Source: Acholoe squamosa
Taxonomy: Eukaryota; Annelida; Polychaeta; Phyllodocida; Polynoidae
DNA length: 64,000 bases
Assembly: GCA_949317995.1 (NCBI GenBank)
Contig: OX439039.1
Location: 11,895,282-11,959,281, forward strand
Direction of reading: 5' to 3'
Part shown: positions 1-10,250 of the stretch, piece after piece
How positions within the stretch are numbered: position 1 is the stretch's first letter
Layout: every line of letters starts with the position of its first letter
Notes under the pieces: model-generated
Database searches by the model: none
What the model was told of the DNA's origin: nothing
What the model saw: only the letters and a program-made list of their open reading frames with translations
Translations under genes and position numbers: made by a program

Positions 1-330
1 GGCCTCCTCTGGTCCTTGTCCACGCCCCTTTGTATCGTCGGATCCTGACAGCTCCGCACCAGTTCCATCAGCAAGAGTGATATTCCCGGGATGACGTTTT
101 CATCATGTAATCCCAACTCTCCCCGCCGCGACGTAACACGTCCCGGAGAAGAGCGCTCAAAAAAAGGCCTGCAAACGCCCTAAACGACATTATTCCCAAT
201 CGGATTCTTTGACGATTCCCTCCGCCCCACAAGCATTGACTGACGGAGTAGTATTTAACGTCAGAGGCTTTTAAAGATAAGAGAATTATACCCGGCGGTA
301 ATAGGACTCAGCTTGAGGAGGCGTCATCAC
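1..330. other. Unique, CpG-containing sequence without a gene
   Basis: No coding frame or repeat is visible. The stretch is more GC- and CpG-rich than the DNA that follows it and includes a CRE-like TGACGT and an AAAGATAA GATA-type motif. It could be a regulatory segment or the edge of a gene lying to the left, but nothing in the window decides this. Confidence 0.3.
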
Positions 331-1262
331 GCTACAATTAGTGTTATGGGTTTACTTCAAAGCTTCATTAAATATGCCAGATTTGGGGGATTAGAGTGGT
401 TTTTATTGAGTTTGTCTGTACTCCTTTTTAGTTCCTGTAGTGGCGGGTGTTGACGTAGTTTGGCGTAGTTTTATGAAGTCATGGTTGGGTTGGTAGTCCA
501 TGTGGTAATATTGTCATTATTGGTTTGGTATAGAAGAGGGAAGACACCTTCTGTCTTGGGTTCCCTTTGTGTTGTCCCATAGGGCACGTGTGAAAATATG
601 CAAATATAATGGGAATTGGCACTGAATTCAAAGGGGGGAAAAGCACAATGTTTGTTATCAATAAGAGCTGAAGATATTGTCGTATAACTGCACCAAAATA
701 ATGCAAATCGCACGTTACATGATCTAGAAATCCTGACGAAGGACAAATTTGTCCTCATTCAGTGCACTTAAAGCAGCCATGAATATGACTGAGGCAGAAC
801 TTAATATCATTGCAATGAACTAATTGCATTCCAAAGCTGATTCAGAGGCCTTTGAACTGTGAAGAATTACAAATGATTATAAATTCCTCTCTCGATAACC
901 TATAGTGTTCTCTACAGCGACTCATGCAGGGGACTACTCGAAACTTTCCCCTTATAAGCCTTCTTCGGCAATCCTCCTACTTACCTCGCTGTGTGCCAGA
1001 GACAAAAAGGCCTCATTTAAAACTCATTACCACCTCATTTTACATAATTCATTTCAAAATTACACCCCAGGGCCACAGAATAATATATGGCCATGCATCT
1101 TACAGTGCCTTATTAATTATGGAGCTCTACCCAGGACATTAGTTCGTATACCTACCGGCCTTTTCCATTAGTGCCCAACAAGAAAGCATCTATTATGGGA
1201 AAACTACTTTTTTCACTGACTTAAGGTTCTGATTAACAGGAGAGACAGGGTGGTACTGGTAG
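331..1262. other. Non-coding stretch, nothing recognised
   Basis: AT-rich unique-looking DNA. The small open frames on both strands (under 100 codons) overlap one another and show no protein signature. I see no repeat or RNA gene here. Confidence 0.5.
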
Positions 1263-1835
1263 TTGGGGATCCAGCCAGCTCAAATATCAATATTTAAAAG
1301 TATCCTGGTGTTGAGAGCAGCACAAGGTATCAGAGATGAATCTGGGTATTGTGATAGTGCTGATAACAAATCTCGGTGTGTATTTTCATATCTAGGCAGG
1401 AACATGGTCAAATATAAGGTCAAAGGTAACAATGCAATAGCAATGGGTCCTAATCAACCTAGGCTACATAATGGGGAATCCACCGTACACTGAGGACCTC
1501 TAGTGTTAATCAATGGAACAAAGTCCTCTCTTTGTTCTATATTAAATTCCAGACCGTGACCTTTGACCTTAAATTTGACCTTGTTCCAACCAAGATACGT
1601 AAATACGCACCCCAGATTTGTTACCAGCACTATCAAATGACCCAGATGCAATTCTCATACCTTGTGGTGCTCTCAACACCAGCACATTCAGATATCCAGG
1701 AGCTGGCTCCCCAACTAAGAGTGCACAATGGATTTCCCATTCTTATGTATCCTAAGTTGATTAAGACCCATTGCAATTGCATTAAGACCTTTGACCTTAT
1801 ATTTGACCTTGTTCCGACTTAGATATGAAAATACG
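1263..1835. repeat. Inverted and tandem repeat unit of about 230 bp
   Basis: One unit lies on the minus strand (about 1263-1492). Two partial units lie head to tail on the plus strand (about 1545-1717 and 1718-1835). Shared landmarks are TTGACCTTATATTTGACC, the GATATGAAAATACGCAC block, the TTGTTA(C/T)CAGCACTATCA block and GAGCTGGCTCCCCAAC. The arms differ at many positions, so the duplication is old. The layout suggests a long-inverted-repeat MITE, or one unit duplicated and flipped. The open frames across it are by-products of the repeat. Confidence 0.75.
1557..1569 (-). promoter_or_regulatory. Perfect DR1 nuclear-receptor-type site inside the repeat
   Basis: The plus strand reads TGACCTTTGACCT, which on the minus strand is AGGTCA-A-AGGTCA. 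This is the textbook DR1 bound by RXR/HNF4/COUP-type receptors. The other units of the same repeat carry decayed versions near 1410-1425 and 1788-1805. The match is visible; its use is inference. Confidence 0.4.
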
Positions 1836-1989
1836 CACGAAATTTCACTACGTTGCACCATGTCAAACCATGTAAATTCTATCAAAACGTTCACCCAACG
1901 TAACCAGGACATAACATTAAAGTTATTTAAACGTTTGATATCTACCAATTTGTTACGTTGCATCAAATTTTGTGTTTACTGGTTAGTCC

Positions 1990-2143
1990 GTATACACTGT
2001 CCCTATCAATCCCTTATTTCTCAGCCTCTGTCTTTCTATTTGAATCTATCTGTATGTCTGCCTCTGTGCCTGTCAAATGTCTGTGTGTCTGTCTCTCTGT
2101 TTCCCCCCGTCTGTCTGTCCCTCTCTGCTTCTCTGTCTCTGCC

Positions 2144-2194
<51 letters not shown>

Positions 2195-2583
2195 TCTGGC
2201 TCTCTCTGGTTGTCTGTCCGTATTTTTATGTGTCTGTGTCTGTCTCTATGTCTGTCTCTATGTCTGTCTCTATGTCTGGCTGTCTCTGTCCGTCTGCCTG
2301 GCTGTCTGTCTGTCTGCCTTGTCTGTCTGTCTGTATTTGTCTGTCTGTATTTGTCTGTCTGTCTCTGTCTGTCTCTGTCTCAGTCTGTCTCCGTCTCTCT
2401 CTCTGTCTCTCTCTGTCTCTCTGTGTCTGTCTCTGTCTGTTTCATTCTGTCTCTGTCTGTCTCTGTGTCTGTCTCTGTCTGTCTGTCTCTGTCTGTCTCA
2501 TTTTGTCTCTGTCTTGCTCTGTGTCTGTCTCTGTGTCTGTCTCTGTCTGTCTCTGTCTGTCTATCTGTCTCTGTCTGTCTGTC

Positions 2584-2616
<33 letters not shown>

Positions 2617-2652
2617 ATATATGTCTCTCTGTCTCTCTCTGTCTCTCTGTCT

Positions 2653-2728
<76 letters not shown>

Positions 2729-2738
2729 GTCCCCCTAA
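1990..2738 (+). repeat. About 750-bp CT/CTGT pyrimidine microsatellite
   Basis: The tract is almost purely pyrimidine plus G, built of TC and TCTG units, with pure (TC)n runs near 2145-2190 and 2660-2727. It stays open in all three plus frames (and as RE/TDRQ-type frames on minus). This explains the long serine/leucine/cysteine-rich open frames here; they are not genes. Confidence 0.97.
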
Positions 2739-2739
2739 T

Positions 2740-3169
2740 ACCAGGTCCCCTGTTAATGTATAGAAACAACACCCAGAGACAGCATGAAGCCCTGTTGGTA
2801 GCTTACTGGGACTCATGGAAACCACATCACGTCCGTCTACATTTTATTTTGGTCTGATCTAATTTGCATGGTTTCTGAAGGGAGCGTGGGGCAAGGGGAG
2901 GAAGGCGGCTTGATGGGCGGCGGCAATCTGCCACACCCACTAACAGTGTGCCCATTTGGGGACGTGCCTCCAGGACACTGACTGAGTCTGGTCTTCTACC
3001 CACCCCCTCTCTCATCCCAACCTTACATACAAACTCTGATGCCCAGGCACCCCAGCAAACACCAGCGGCAGGTTAGCCCAGACCTCCTGATTGGTAGGAA
3101 GCACTGACTGTATTTGCCTTTCCTCCTCCTCCGAGAAATTTGCTATTTAAGTTCTGTGCTGGGTGGTGT
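2740..3169. other. Unique sequence, locally GC-rich, no gene
   Basis: The segment after the microsatellite is repeat-free, with a GC-rich patch at about 2880-3010. No splice-flanked coding frame stands out. It could be regulatory; no direct evidence. Confidence 0.3.
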
Positions 3170-3470
3170 CGTATACAGCCTTGTTTTACTGCCGTATATG
3201 AGCTGCGGCTTATAGACCCTTTCAGCCCCTTGGTACGGCTTATAGCATCCTCTTAAAATGAAGGTGCGACTTATATACATGGGGATTTGTATATAGAGAG
3301 AATCCTAAGGACTGGCGACCTTTGGGGGTTCAGGTGCGACCGATAACATTCTCCTAAAGTCAGGGCGCGGCTTAAGCATGGTTGCAGGTTATACTTCGGG
3401 TTATATGTGTCCGAATTCATGGGTATGTTTCGCCACGTGCAAGGCACATATTGCATGCAATCATATAAGC
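3170..3470. repeat. Degenerate transposon remnant with GGCTTATA motifs
   Basis: Variants of TGCGRCTTATA recur at about 3201, 3235, 3266 and 3368, with related GGTTATA steps to about 3400. This spacing resembles the termini of DNA transposons with 'gcggcttata' subterminal repeats that I recall from several animals. No clean inverted ends or target duplication are visible, so this is an old remnant at best. Confidence 0.4.
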
Positions 3471-4040
3471 CAAAATTCTTGTCTGATCTATAAGGCCCAC
3501 CTGGACTTCTATCTAAGAGAGTTCAGTATTGTCCTTTACGATGTGCTCTGAATTCAATAGAATTTACCGTACCATAGTACTCTGTGGTGCATGATTTACT
3601 GGTTGCCTGAGGAAGATGGATTTTGATTCTTTGAGAGTAACGAGGTTTCAGGCTTATCATAAAATGATACATGTTTTTCTATGTGGGTGGAGGGAACATG
3701 TACAACGTTTGAACATGAATCTTAGTATTGCACTTCCATGCCTTCTTAAATGGATAGTTGAATACAAGTCCGGTTAATATCTTCAACATGACCTGTCGCC
3801 TAATGATAAAAGCTATGCACATCAATGGTTTATATGAAACAGCGAGAAAACTTAACAAACTCAAGGGAATGACGACCCAATGAATTGAACTAGCAAACAT
3901 CAGGTCTAAATAATAAGTAGTTAATGTTTCTCGGTCCCCTTTGATAGTTCATCTTTATTTTCCCCTGTTGCGAATGGGTTAGGATTGAGCTATAACCGAC
4001 TGTACCCAGTACTGTTCCACACAGAAACACAGCTCACTAC
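3471..4040. other. Non-coding stretch, nothing recognised
   Basis: AT-rich unique DNA. A minus-strand frame of 73 codons (3679-3900) has no recognisable domain. Confidence 0.5.
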
Positions 4041-4191
4041 AACACTATAAAGGCTGCTCTGACAAAGGTGCATCATACCCAAAGGTCGGCATGATGCAGC
4101 AGGCATTTATCAGTGCATCATGCCGACCAGACATACTATATATCCCCCATAGGGTTAGCATCTTGCACCAAAACGGCCTTTAATGGGTTAA
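4041..4191. mobile_element. Family P double-hairpin MITE, short copy
   Basis: It begins CTATAAAGGCTGCT, passes through inverted GGTCGGCATGATGCA / TGCATCATGCCGACC arms and ends TTTAATGGGTTAA. The ends match fuller copies at 26.0 and 63.7 kb. One of the two internal hairpins is lost. Confidence 0.6.
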
Positions 4192-5020
4192 GGGCTCCAG
4201 TGTCTCCCAGCAAAGTGAAAATTTCTATTTGAGACATTTGTATTTGAATGTCCGCAAACTGATGTTTAACCGGGCGTGGATATCAAACATTCAGGGACAG
4301 GTTTCTCATTCGAGGCTTCAACTCCTCTTTCTCAGCTGGACATGGGACGGAATAATTAGGAAACCAAACCTGGAAATGGTCCGCCTCAGGCTTGGGCTGC
4401 TGCTAATGAATTGTCATTTGGTTGTGATGGTTTTTGAATCACTGTTATAACGGTTAGTAATCACAGTGAGGGAGGGTATTTCAATGTGTTATTATTAAGT
4501 TGTGTTGGCCTACCAGAGAAATTACCATGTCTTGCTCGGAGATTACATACTGATATATGATATTATTATTATCATTAATCCCAATATTCGGCACTTCACC
4601 GCTATCCCATCAAAATGTTTGTAACATGTTAAAACTGGAACTTGGGAGTGCGAAATTCCAATACAGTAACATATGTTAGGTTTCTGACGTTGTGTGGGAT
4701 TTAAAATAGTTACCATTTTCTCAGCCACTATTCTGAGATTTCGAACTACGTTTGTTTTAAACAGAGGCCAAGTAAAGTATGAGTTTTAGGTCCCAATGAT
4801 AAGATGTACCTAAGGGGGTCATAGCATGAGCTAGTGAGGAATAGATAGATATACTATGCGTGGCATGGTTTCCTCTGGGAGTGAATATAGCTCCATCCTC
4901 CCTATTGGGCCTTTAGGGCATTGAACCACAGCAGAGCGCGTTTATTTGTACTGTTTCACGGCTAGCAAGCTATTTGGGTTTCTTGCAAGACAGTTGGTGG
5001 TGGTTGGTTAGGTGTCCTGA
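4192..5020. other. Non-coding stretch, nothing recognised
   Basis: Unique-looking DNA. The 73-codon plus frame at 4229-4450 and the 61-codon minus frame at 4543-4728 are not recognisable. Confidence 0.5.
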
Positions 5021-5029
5021 GGGGCACAA

Positions 5030-5030
<1 letters not shown>

Positions 5031-5082
<52 letters not shown>

Positions 5083-5290
5083 GACAGAGAGAGACAGAGA
5101 CAGAGACAGAGACAGACAGACATACAGACAGACAGACAGAGACAGAGAGACAGAGAGGCAGAGAGACAGGCAGACAGAGGCAGACAGAGGCAGACAGACA
5201 GACAGAGACAGACAGACAGACAGAGACAGACAGTCAGAGAGAGAAAGATACAGACAATGACAGAGACAGAGAGACACTGAGAGACAGACA
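5031..5290 (+). repeat. GA/GACA purine microsatellite
   Basis: A pure (GA)n run grades into GACA units and imperfect AGACAGAC. It is the reverse complement of the motif set at 1990-2738, about 2.3 kb away. The open frames translated through it ([10 protein letters not shown], or LSVSLCLS on minus) are artefacts. Confidence 0.95.
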
Positions 5291-5423
5291 TGGACATACT
5301 TTGTTTTAGCCACAGGGCACAAGGGCCAACCAGGTAAATTTGAGTATACTCTATGACCAGTTTGGGGTTCTTGTGGACATTCAGTGAAAAGGGATTTCTT
5401 AAAATACACAACACCACATATCT

Positions 5424-5633
5424 TTACTTAAGCATCATGTCACGAAATGCCCAATGGGCGTCATGAAGCATCGATGACGTGCTGCCAGGTCTGCTCGCCA
5501 GCACCACATTGGTACATCTTGTCGATCCTCTGGGAGAGCATTAACCATGTAGGTTTAGCATGAATCACCAGGTCTGTATTCCTGCATCATCCAGACAAAA
5601 TGCAATAATCCAGCTGCGGCCTTTAAAGGGCTA
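5424..5633. mobile_element. Family P double-hairpin MITE
   Basis: It contains ATGCCCAATGGGCGTCATGA, a decayed first hairpin (GTGCTGCCAGG ... CGCCAGCACC) and an end reading GCTGCGGCCTTTAAAGGG. The second hairpin is only partly kept. Confidence 0.6.
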
Positions 5634-5973
5634 AATTACTATGTAAGCGGCCCTTGTAGGGTTACACGGCACGCCATAGCAGCTGCAGCAGCAGAGGCCT
5701 TCCCAATGTCAGATGTGTTACAATGCAATCAAACATGATAATACCACAACCGACACAGGCCTATATTAACCACCCCCTGCCCCTCCCTCCCTCCCTGCAC
5801 ACACCTCCTTCCCTCCTACGATAGTGTCTTTATCTGGCTAAATGGGCCGCGCTCACCGATCCTCTGATTCGATCCTGTCACCACGGACCTCTCTCTATGG
5901 GAGGATTGCATGCCATTCGTTTTGCCATCGTGCAAAGCGGTGCCGCAACTACTACAAGGTGCTCCCCTCTCCC

Positions 5974-5976
<3 letters not shown>
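5634..5976. other. Non-coding stretch with a C-rich patch
   Basis: It includes a (CCCT)n-like patch at about 5771-5815. No gene is seen. Confidence 0.5.
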
Positions 5977-6011
<35 letters not shown>

Positions 6012-6027
6012 GACACACACACACACG
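5977..6027 (+). repeat. (CA)n microsatellite
   Basis: ACAC dinucleotides run for about 50 bp, interrupted once by AAAGA. It creates the THTHTH and VCVCVC frames on the two strands. Confidence 0.97.
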
Positions 6028-7560
6028 CACCTTGCATATCAGGCGTATATATGAGTTCATGCTAGACCTGTATAGGATAACAGACCCATACCCAGTAAGT
6101 CCACCATTTTGAATGTTGCTGATTCTGCCAAAAGTGGCAAAACACACTGATGAGACATGTTATGAGGGGGATCTTGGTGCTAGTTAACAACAACATCCAG
6201 GGACATGCTGATTCTTATCGCCAGAAACCAGCTGCAGTCCCGCTTGGACCCAATAAGGCCCACCTGAGATAAGAGTTTGGTCATTTTAGTAGTGTTTTAT
6301 AATGCAGAATTCTCGTGAGTAAGGCGCAACCTGACTCTGGGCAGATTGTATATATAGTAGGTGCAGCAAGGGGTTACCGAGACGCGCCCTATACGCGAGG
6401 TAATCCGGTGGTAGCCCCATTCTTACTGTGCCACGGCGTATAAATGCTATGGCCCTTCGTGCGTAAAACCTCAGGGATTAATAGGTGACCAAATATTATA
6501 TATTTTCATCTCTGTGTGACGACATGGGAGAGGGTGGCCGGGAGTCCTCTGTGTATCAGGAGGCAATTTCCTAACATGCTATGGTTGAATTGTAGCACGT
6601 ACGACTCACAGGGTATCCAGTCACACTGAGCTGCAGCCGTTTCAAATAATTGTAATTTGATAAGGTCGCCTCATTGCAACAAAGTTGTAAATGGCGTTTT
6701 GGCAAAATTTTTCTCTGTTTTAACACATGGTGGTTCTTATCTACTCACTATGAAAATACTGATGCTCTATCTACAACAGGCTCCCTATGTGTGCCTATAG
6801 AGATAGGGTGTACACACTTCGTGCTATAATAATTGTAACCCTTCTCTGGCCTCTCCTGCAAAACCTGAAAAATTCCGATACATAAGCACTGAGGAGTCCA
6901 CTCACAGTGTATTAGGGAAATAAGACTGCTTTCTATGGAGCTACTACAGGAGGCTCTACGAGTACGCAGTACGCCTGGAATGTAATGTAGGCACACAGGG
7001 TGCCTCCGATACAACTTGAATGGCTCAAATCGTAGCATATTAAGAAAATATCTCTGGTATCAAATACCGCCCACCTGCTGCTGCTACAAGCACGCAGCTA
7101 CAATATGCTGCGCATGCATTACAAACCCTAACCTGTTCACCCTGTACATGTACACACGGAGATGGCATGCTCTGATGTGAAGCTCTACAGATCTCCTCTC
7201 ACAAAGAAGGAAGGTAGTTTGGGAATGGAAATACCTCAACCTTTCTCCAATTCCCTGGCAGGTTGTTCAGAAAGGTCCTATCGGTAAAGTAGATGTAGCA
7301 TTATGCTATTTTATGGACCACTAAACAGTTTCTCACAGATATTTCGGAATACATCTTTCAAAATGCCCGTAAAACACTCTTCAGCAATACATGTGTATGT
7401 TGGATCCACATTTATAACATTGATGCAGTACTTGGTATTTCTGTAAGGTTGCAGAACGTCACTAAAGTATACCTTATACCTTACTTGAACGTGCAGCTTT
7501 CATCTATGCCACTGCAACAGGTACTGGCTCTACTCCTTTAGTCTTATCACATGTAACACA
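6028..7560. other. Non-coding stretch, nothing recognised
   Basis: About 1.5 kb of unique-looking DNA. The minus frame of 96 codons at 6748-7038 shows no family signature. Confidence 0.45.
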
Positions 7561-7670
7561 TTTTAATCACAGGACCTTGGCCATGTCTTTCCTGGCTACA
7601 TGGTCAGTCAAAGATAAAGATAACACCAGAACAGATCTGGAAAAAAACCTTATAGATGCCATCCACATGA

Positions 7671-7887
7671 CTTTGACCTTGGGTTTCCCTTGACATGAAC
7701 TAGATTATCTTCTGTTAGTGACCTTCTGTGACCTTCAGCATCTCTGAAGGTCAGAGAAGGTAGCACAGATATGAAGGAAGCCAAAAGGAGGATAGACGGC
7801 TTAAAGCAGGCCAAGATGGCGGAGGTCAAAGAGGGCAAAGGTCAGGCAGTTGACCCCGGATGGATAAAATGAGGTCTTGACCTTGGG
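7671..7887. promoter_or_regulatory. Cluster of AGGTCA half-sites, candidate nuclear-receptor enhancer
   Basis: Half-sites (AGGTCA or its complement TGACCT) lie at 7674-7679, 7719-7724, 7729-7734, 7748-7753, 7823-7828, 7839-7844 and 7878-7883, with TGACCC at 7851. The pair at 7719-7734 is a perfect DR4 (spacer TCTG). 7748-7763 is a decayed DR4. TTGACCTTGGG at 7877-7887 resembles an extended monomer site of the ERR/NR4A type. CCAAGATGGCGG at 7811-7822 matches the YY1 core. No sign of repeat origin is seen. The motif density is visible; enhancer function is inference. Confidence 0.4.
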
Positions 7888-7895
7888 AAATTCCT

Positions 7896-8718
7896 TGGGA
7901 CAGTGATGGTTCCCTTGATGACACGACATGTGAAAATGTGCACATGATGTTTGTGTCATTAGGACTGATGGGAAAGTGGGAAGGATGAAGGGGGGTTCAG
8001 CATCACTTAAGTAGTTACTATTATCAACACTGGATGTACTGTGTTTGTGGGTGGCCTGGCACGCAAGCTCAGGTAGCAAAGAGGAACTGAGTTAAGGATA
8101 TGTTTCTAGTATTAATCCTGGATAGGCTATTGCTAACGTAGATAAAAAAAAACATGGAAAATAAATATCATTTCAATTTGACGCAATTGGAGTTCATCTG
8201 CGTAATTATTTATCCATGTTAAAATCTAGAGAATTGGTGAACCACTTGAACATTCTGATAAGTATATTCATGCACTTTTGAAACTACATTAGACATCAAT
8301 TTATTAATGAGTATGCGTATCCACACAGGGGAGACAGAAACGATAAGATTGAGATCATTTAAAAGAAATGGGTTAGGGAAGGCAGATATATGCCCTCCAT
8401 GGTGGAACATTTCACATAGGCCCACTACATGAAAGAGGTGAAATGGTAATGTGGCAATTTTTAATGCATATACTGAATAATATGTGTACAACACAGATAC
8501 ATTTGTTACATTCCATTTCATCTTAGCTAAAAGCCTCAACTTCTTGACGTTACTAATAGAAGTACGTTTTCTGACAGGCAGTGTACAGCGCCAGCGTATG
8601 TGCTGTATGTGTTGTACATGAATGTAGTCTGGACACCTCCAGCTTTGCTGCAAATCAAAAGTGTAGAAATAAGAAAAGGTACAGTGATGCATCTCCCTCA
8701 CTAACTTTGATATAAACC
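7896..8718. other. Non-coding stretch holding an unsupported long open frame
   Basis: The minus strand is open for 171 codons at 8219-8734, the longest non-repetitive frame in the window. Its translation shows no domain, its composition is like its surroundings, and its end runs into family B repeat sequence near 8719. I do not call it a gene. Confidence 0.45.
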
Positions 8719-8943
8719 TACCCTGTAAAAACAATGTCTTTAAGATAACGGCGAAGTAATCCTTGCCCCAAAGTTGCTAGAGATCCATCATTATTTTTAC
8801 TGAGATTATGTCTAAAAGCATACTGCCATCTGGGGCTTCATTGTAGAAACCACATTGCTTCAATGCAATAGGGATAAGGTGGTTTAATGTTCAGATTTTC
8901 GAGGATCCCTGGTAGATTGAACACTTATTTTTGAGAGTGTAGA
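8719..8943 (-). mobile_element. Family B MITE, near full length
   Basis: Read on minus, it has TGTTCAATCTACCAGGGATCC, then the block CCCCAGATGGCAGTAT, then GATCTCTAGCAACTTTGGGG, and ends in TTTTTACAGGG near 8719. The order and size (about 225 bp) match copies at 15.5, 51.2 and 53.5 kb. Confidence 0.7.
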
Positions 8944-9224
8944 TAGAAAGATAGCAGGACCTTGCTACATTACCTCTCAGTATGTGTATATACAAAGTAT
9001 CCATTAGTGCCCCCCTGGTTCTATGTTTTTTCCCACCTACTAAAAGCACAAATGTGAGGGGAAAAACGGATGTGTTGCCAGGAAAGTGATAGACATGGTG
9101 GCCATAACAAACACAGCGTGAACATTTGGATGATATGTTAACGGCAACGACAGATGCTTCCTTTCCGACCAGAGATAAGCTATCAGCTTTTACCTAGCCG
9201 GATATGTGTGGGTAGGAGGTATAA
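8944..9224. other. Short unique interval
   Basis: No gene or repeat is seen. Confidence 0.4.
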
Positions 9225-9420
9225 CCGTTATCTGTGTAACTGACAGCTATTTAACGATACACAGAAAGGCTGACCATGCAACCACTATCTGTGTAAAATC
9301 TAACACTATCTGTAGTACTGCACGCAAGGACTGACCATCTAACCACTATCTGTGTAAGAGGAAGCCATCTGTAGAACAGAAAGGCTGACCATGCAAACAC
9401 TGCCTGTGCAAAAACTACAA
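9225..9420 (+). repeat. Degenerate tandem repeat, about 53-63 bp period
   Basis: GGCTGACCATGCAACCACTA followed by TCTGTGTAA recurs at about 9266, 9329 (GACTGACCATCTAACC variant) and 9382, with a fourth worn step upstream at about 9225. Copies differ by substitutions and length. Confidence 0.6.
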
Positions 9421-10023
9421 CTGGTAATTGTCTGTAGAAGCCATCAACAGCTATGTGTAGAAATAAACTATCTATACGATCTTCTACATTAGCATGTTAA
9501 GGCACAATACGCAATGTTGATACACTTAACAGGCAATCTAATGTGTCTTTGATAAAGATGGCAGTCTTGTAAGACACTCACTTAATACAGATAGGGTTAC
9601 TTTTACACATATAGTGGTTGGATGGTGAGCTTCTTACTGCAGTACAACTGTTAACGACACTTCTACTGCTTGTACATGGGATGTGAAAAAGGGGAGAGGA
9701 GCAGCTCAGTTCTCACCATGAACAGCTCCAGGGCGGCCTGTAGGCACTGACCCAAATTGAAATATATAGGCACATGATGCAACCTTTATATGCTTATCAT
9801 TGACTGGCGTTATGAGCAATTCATGAAATATAGAGTTGCTCAGGACGCCCACAGAGCGTCCACAGCCAGCAACTACAGAATGTAAAATGACGCAGACGGG
9901 ATAAATTCTACCCGGTCCGATTAGATTAGAGGCCCACTAATAGTGATGGACTTCCAGGGTTGTGAATAATTTTCAATTGAAGCCTGGCCCTAGGGGTGTC
10001 TGGGGTGAGGCTGGGCCGTTGGC
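9421..10023. other. Non-coding stretch, nothing recognised
   Basis: Unique DNA. A GATTAGATTAGAGG homeodomain-type patch lies at about 9919. No coding frame. Confidence 0.4.
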
Positions 10024-10250
10024 TTGAAGAGAGCAATGGATGTGGAAAGGGAAAGGGCTGCTACTGCTGCAGAGCCGTACGACCTCCTCCATGCAGCATC
10101 CCTTCCTAACCCCTCCTCCCTCCTTCTGCCAACCCCGGCGACTCCAGTGTCTTTATTAATCATTCATGGGGCAATATTTCTGGAACTAGCTCATGATGTG
10201 TCCACAGAGAGCAGCCATATCCCCTCTCAGTCAATGTAATAGCTTGCCCA
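10024..10250. other. Unique GC-balanced segment, possible regulatory DNA
   Basis: It contains E-box/Q-rich-like CTGCTGCAG and TTTATTAATCATTCATGG, a Hox/PBX-like AT core. A 71-codon plus frame begins at 10024 but has no recognisable domain and no clear splice donor. Confidence 0.25.

Noticed and set aside
1791-2857. Long serine/leucine/cysteine-rich open frames of up to 315 codons
   Set aside because: They are translations of the CT/CTGT microsatellite in all three frames; the repeat has no stop codons.
4962-5417. Frames of 111-151 codons on both strands
   Set aside because: They are produced by the GA/GACA microsatellite.
8219-8734. 171-codon minus-strand frame
   Set aside because: No domain, no codon bias visible and partial overlap with a family B repeat; a frame this long can arise by chance in 64 kb on six frames.
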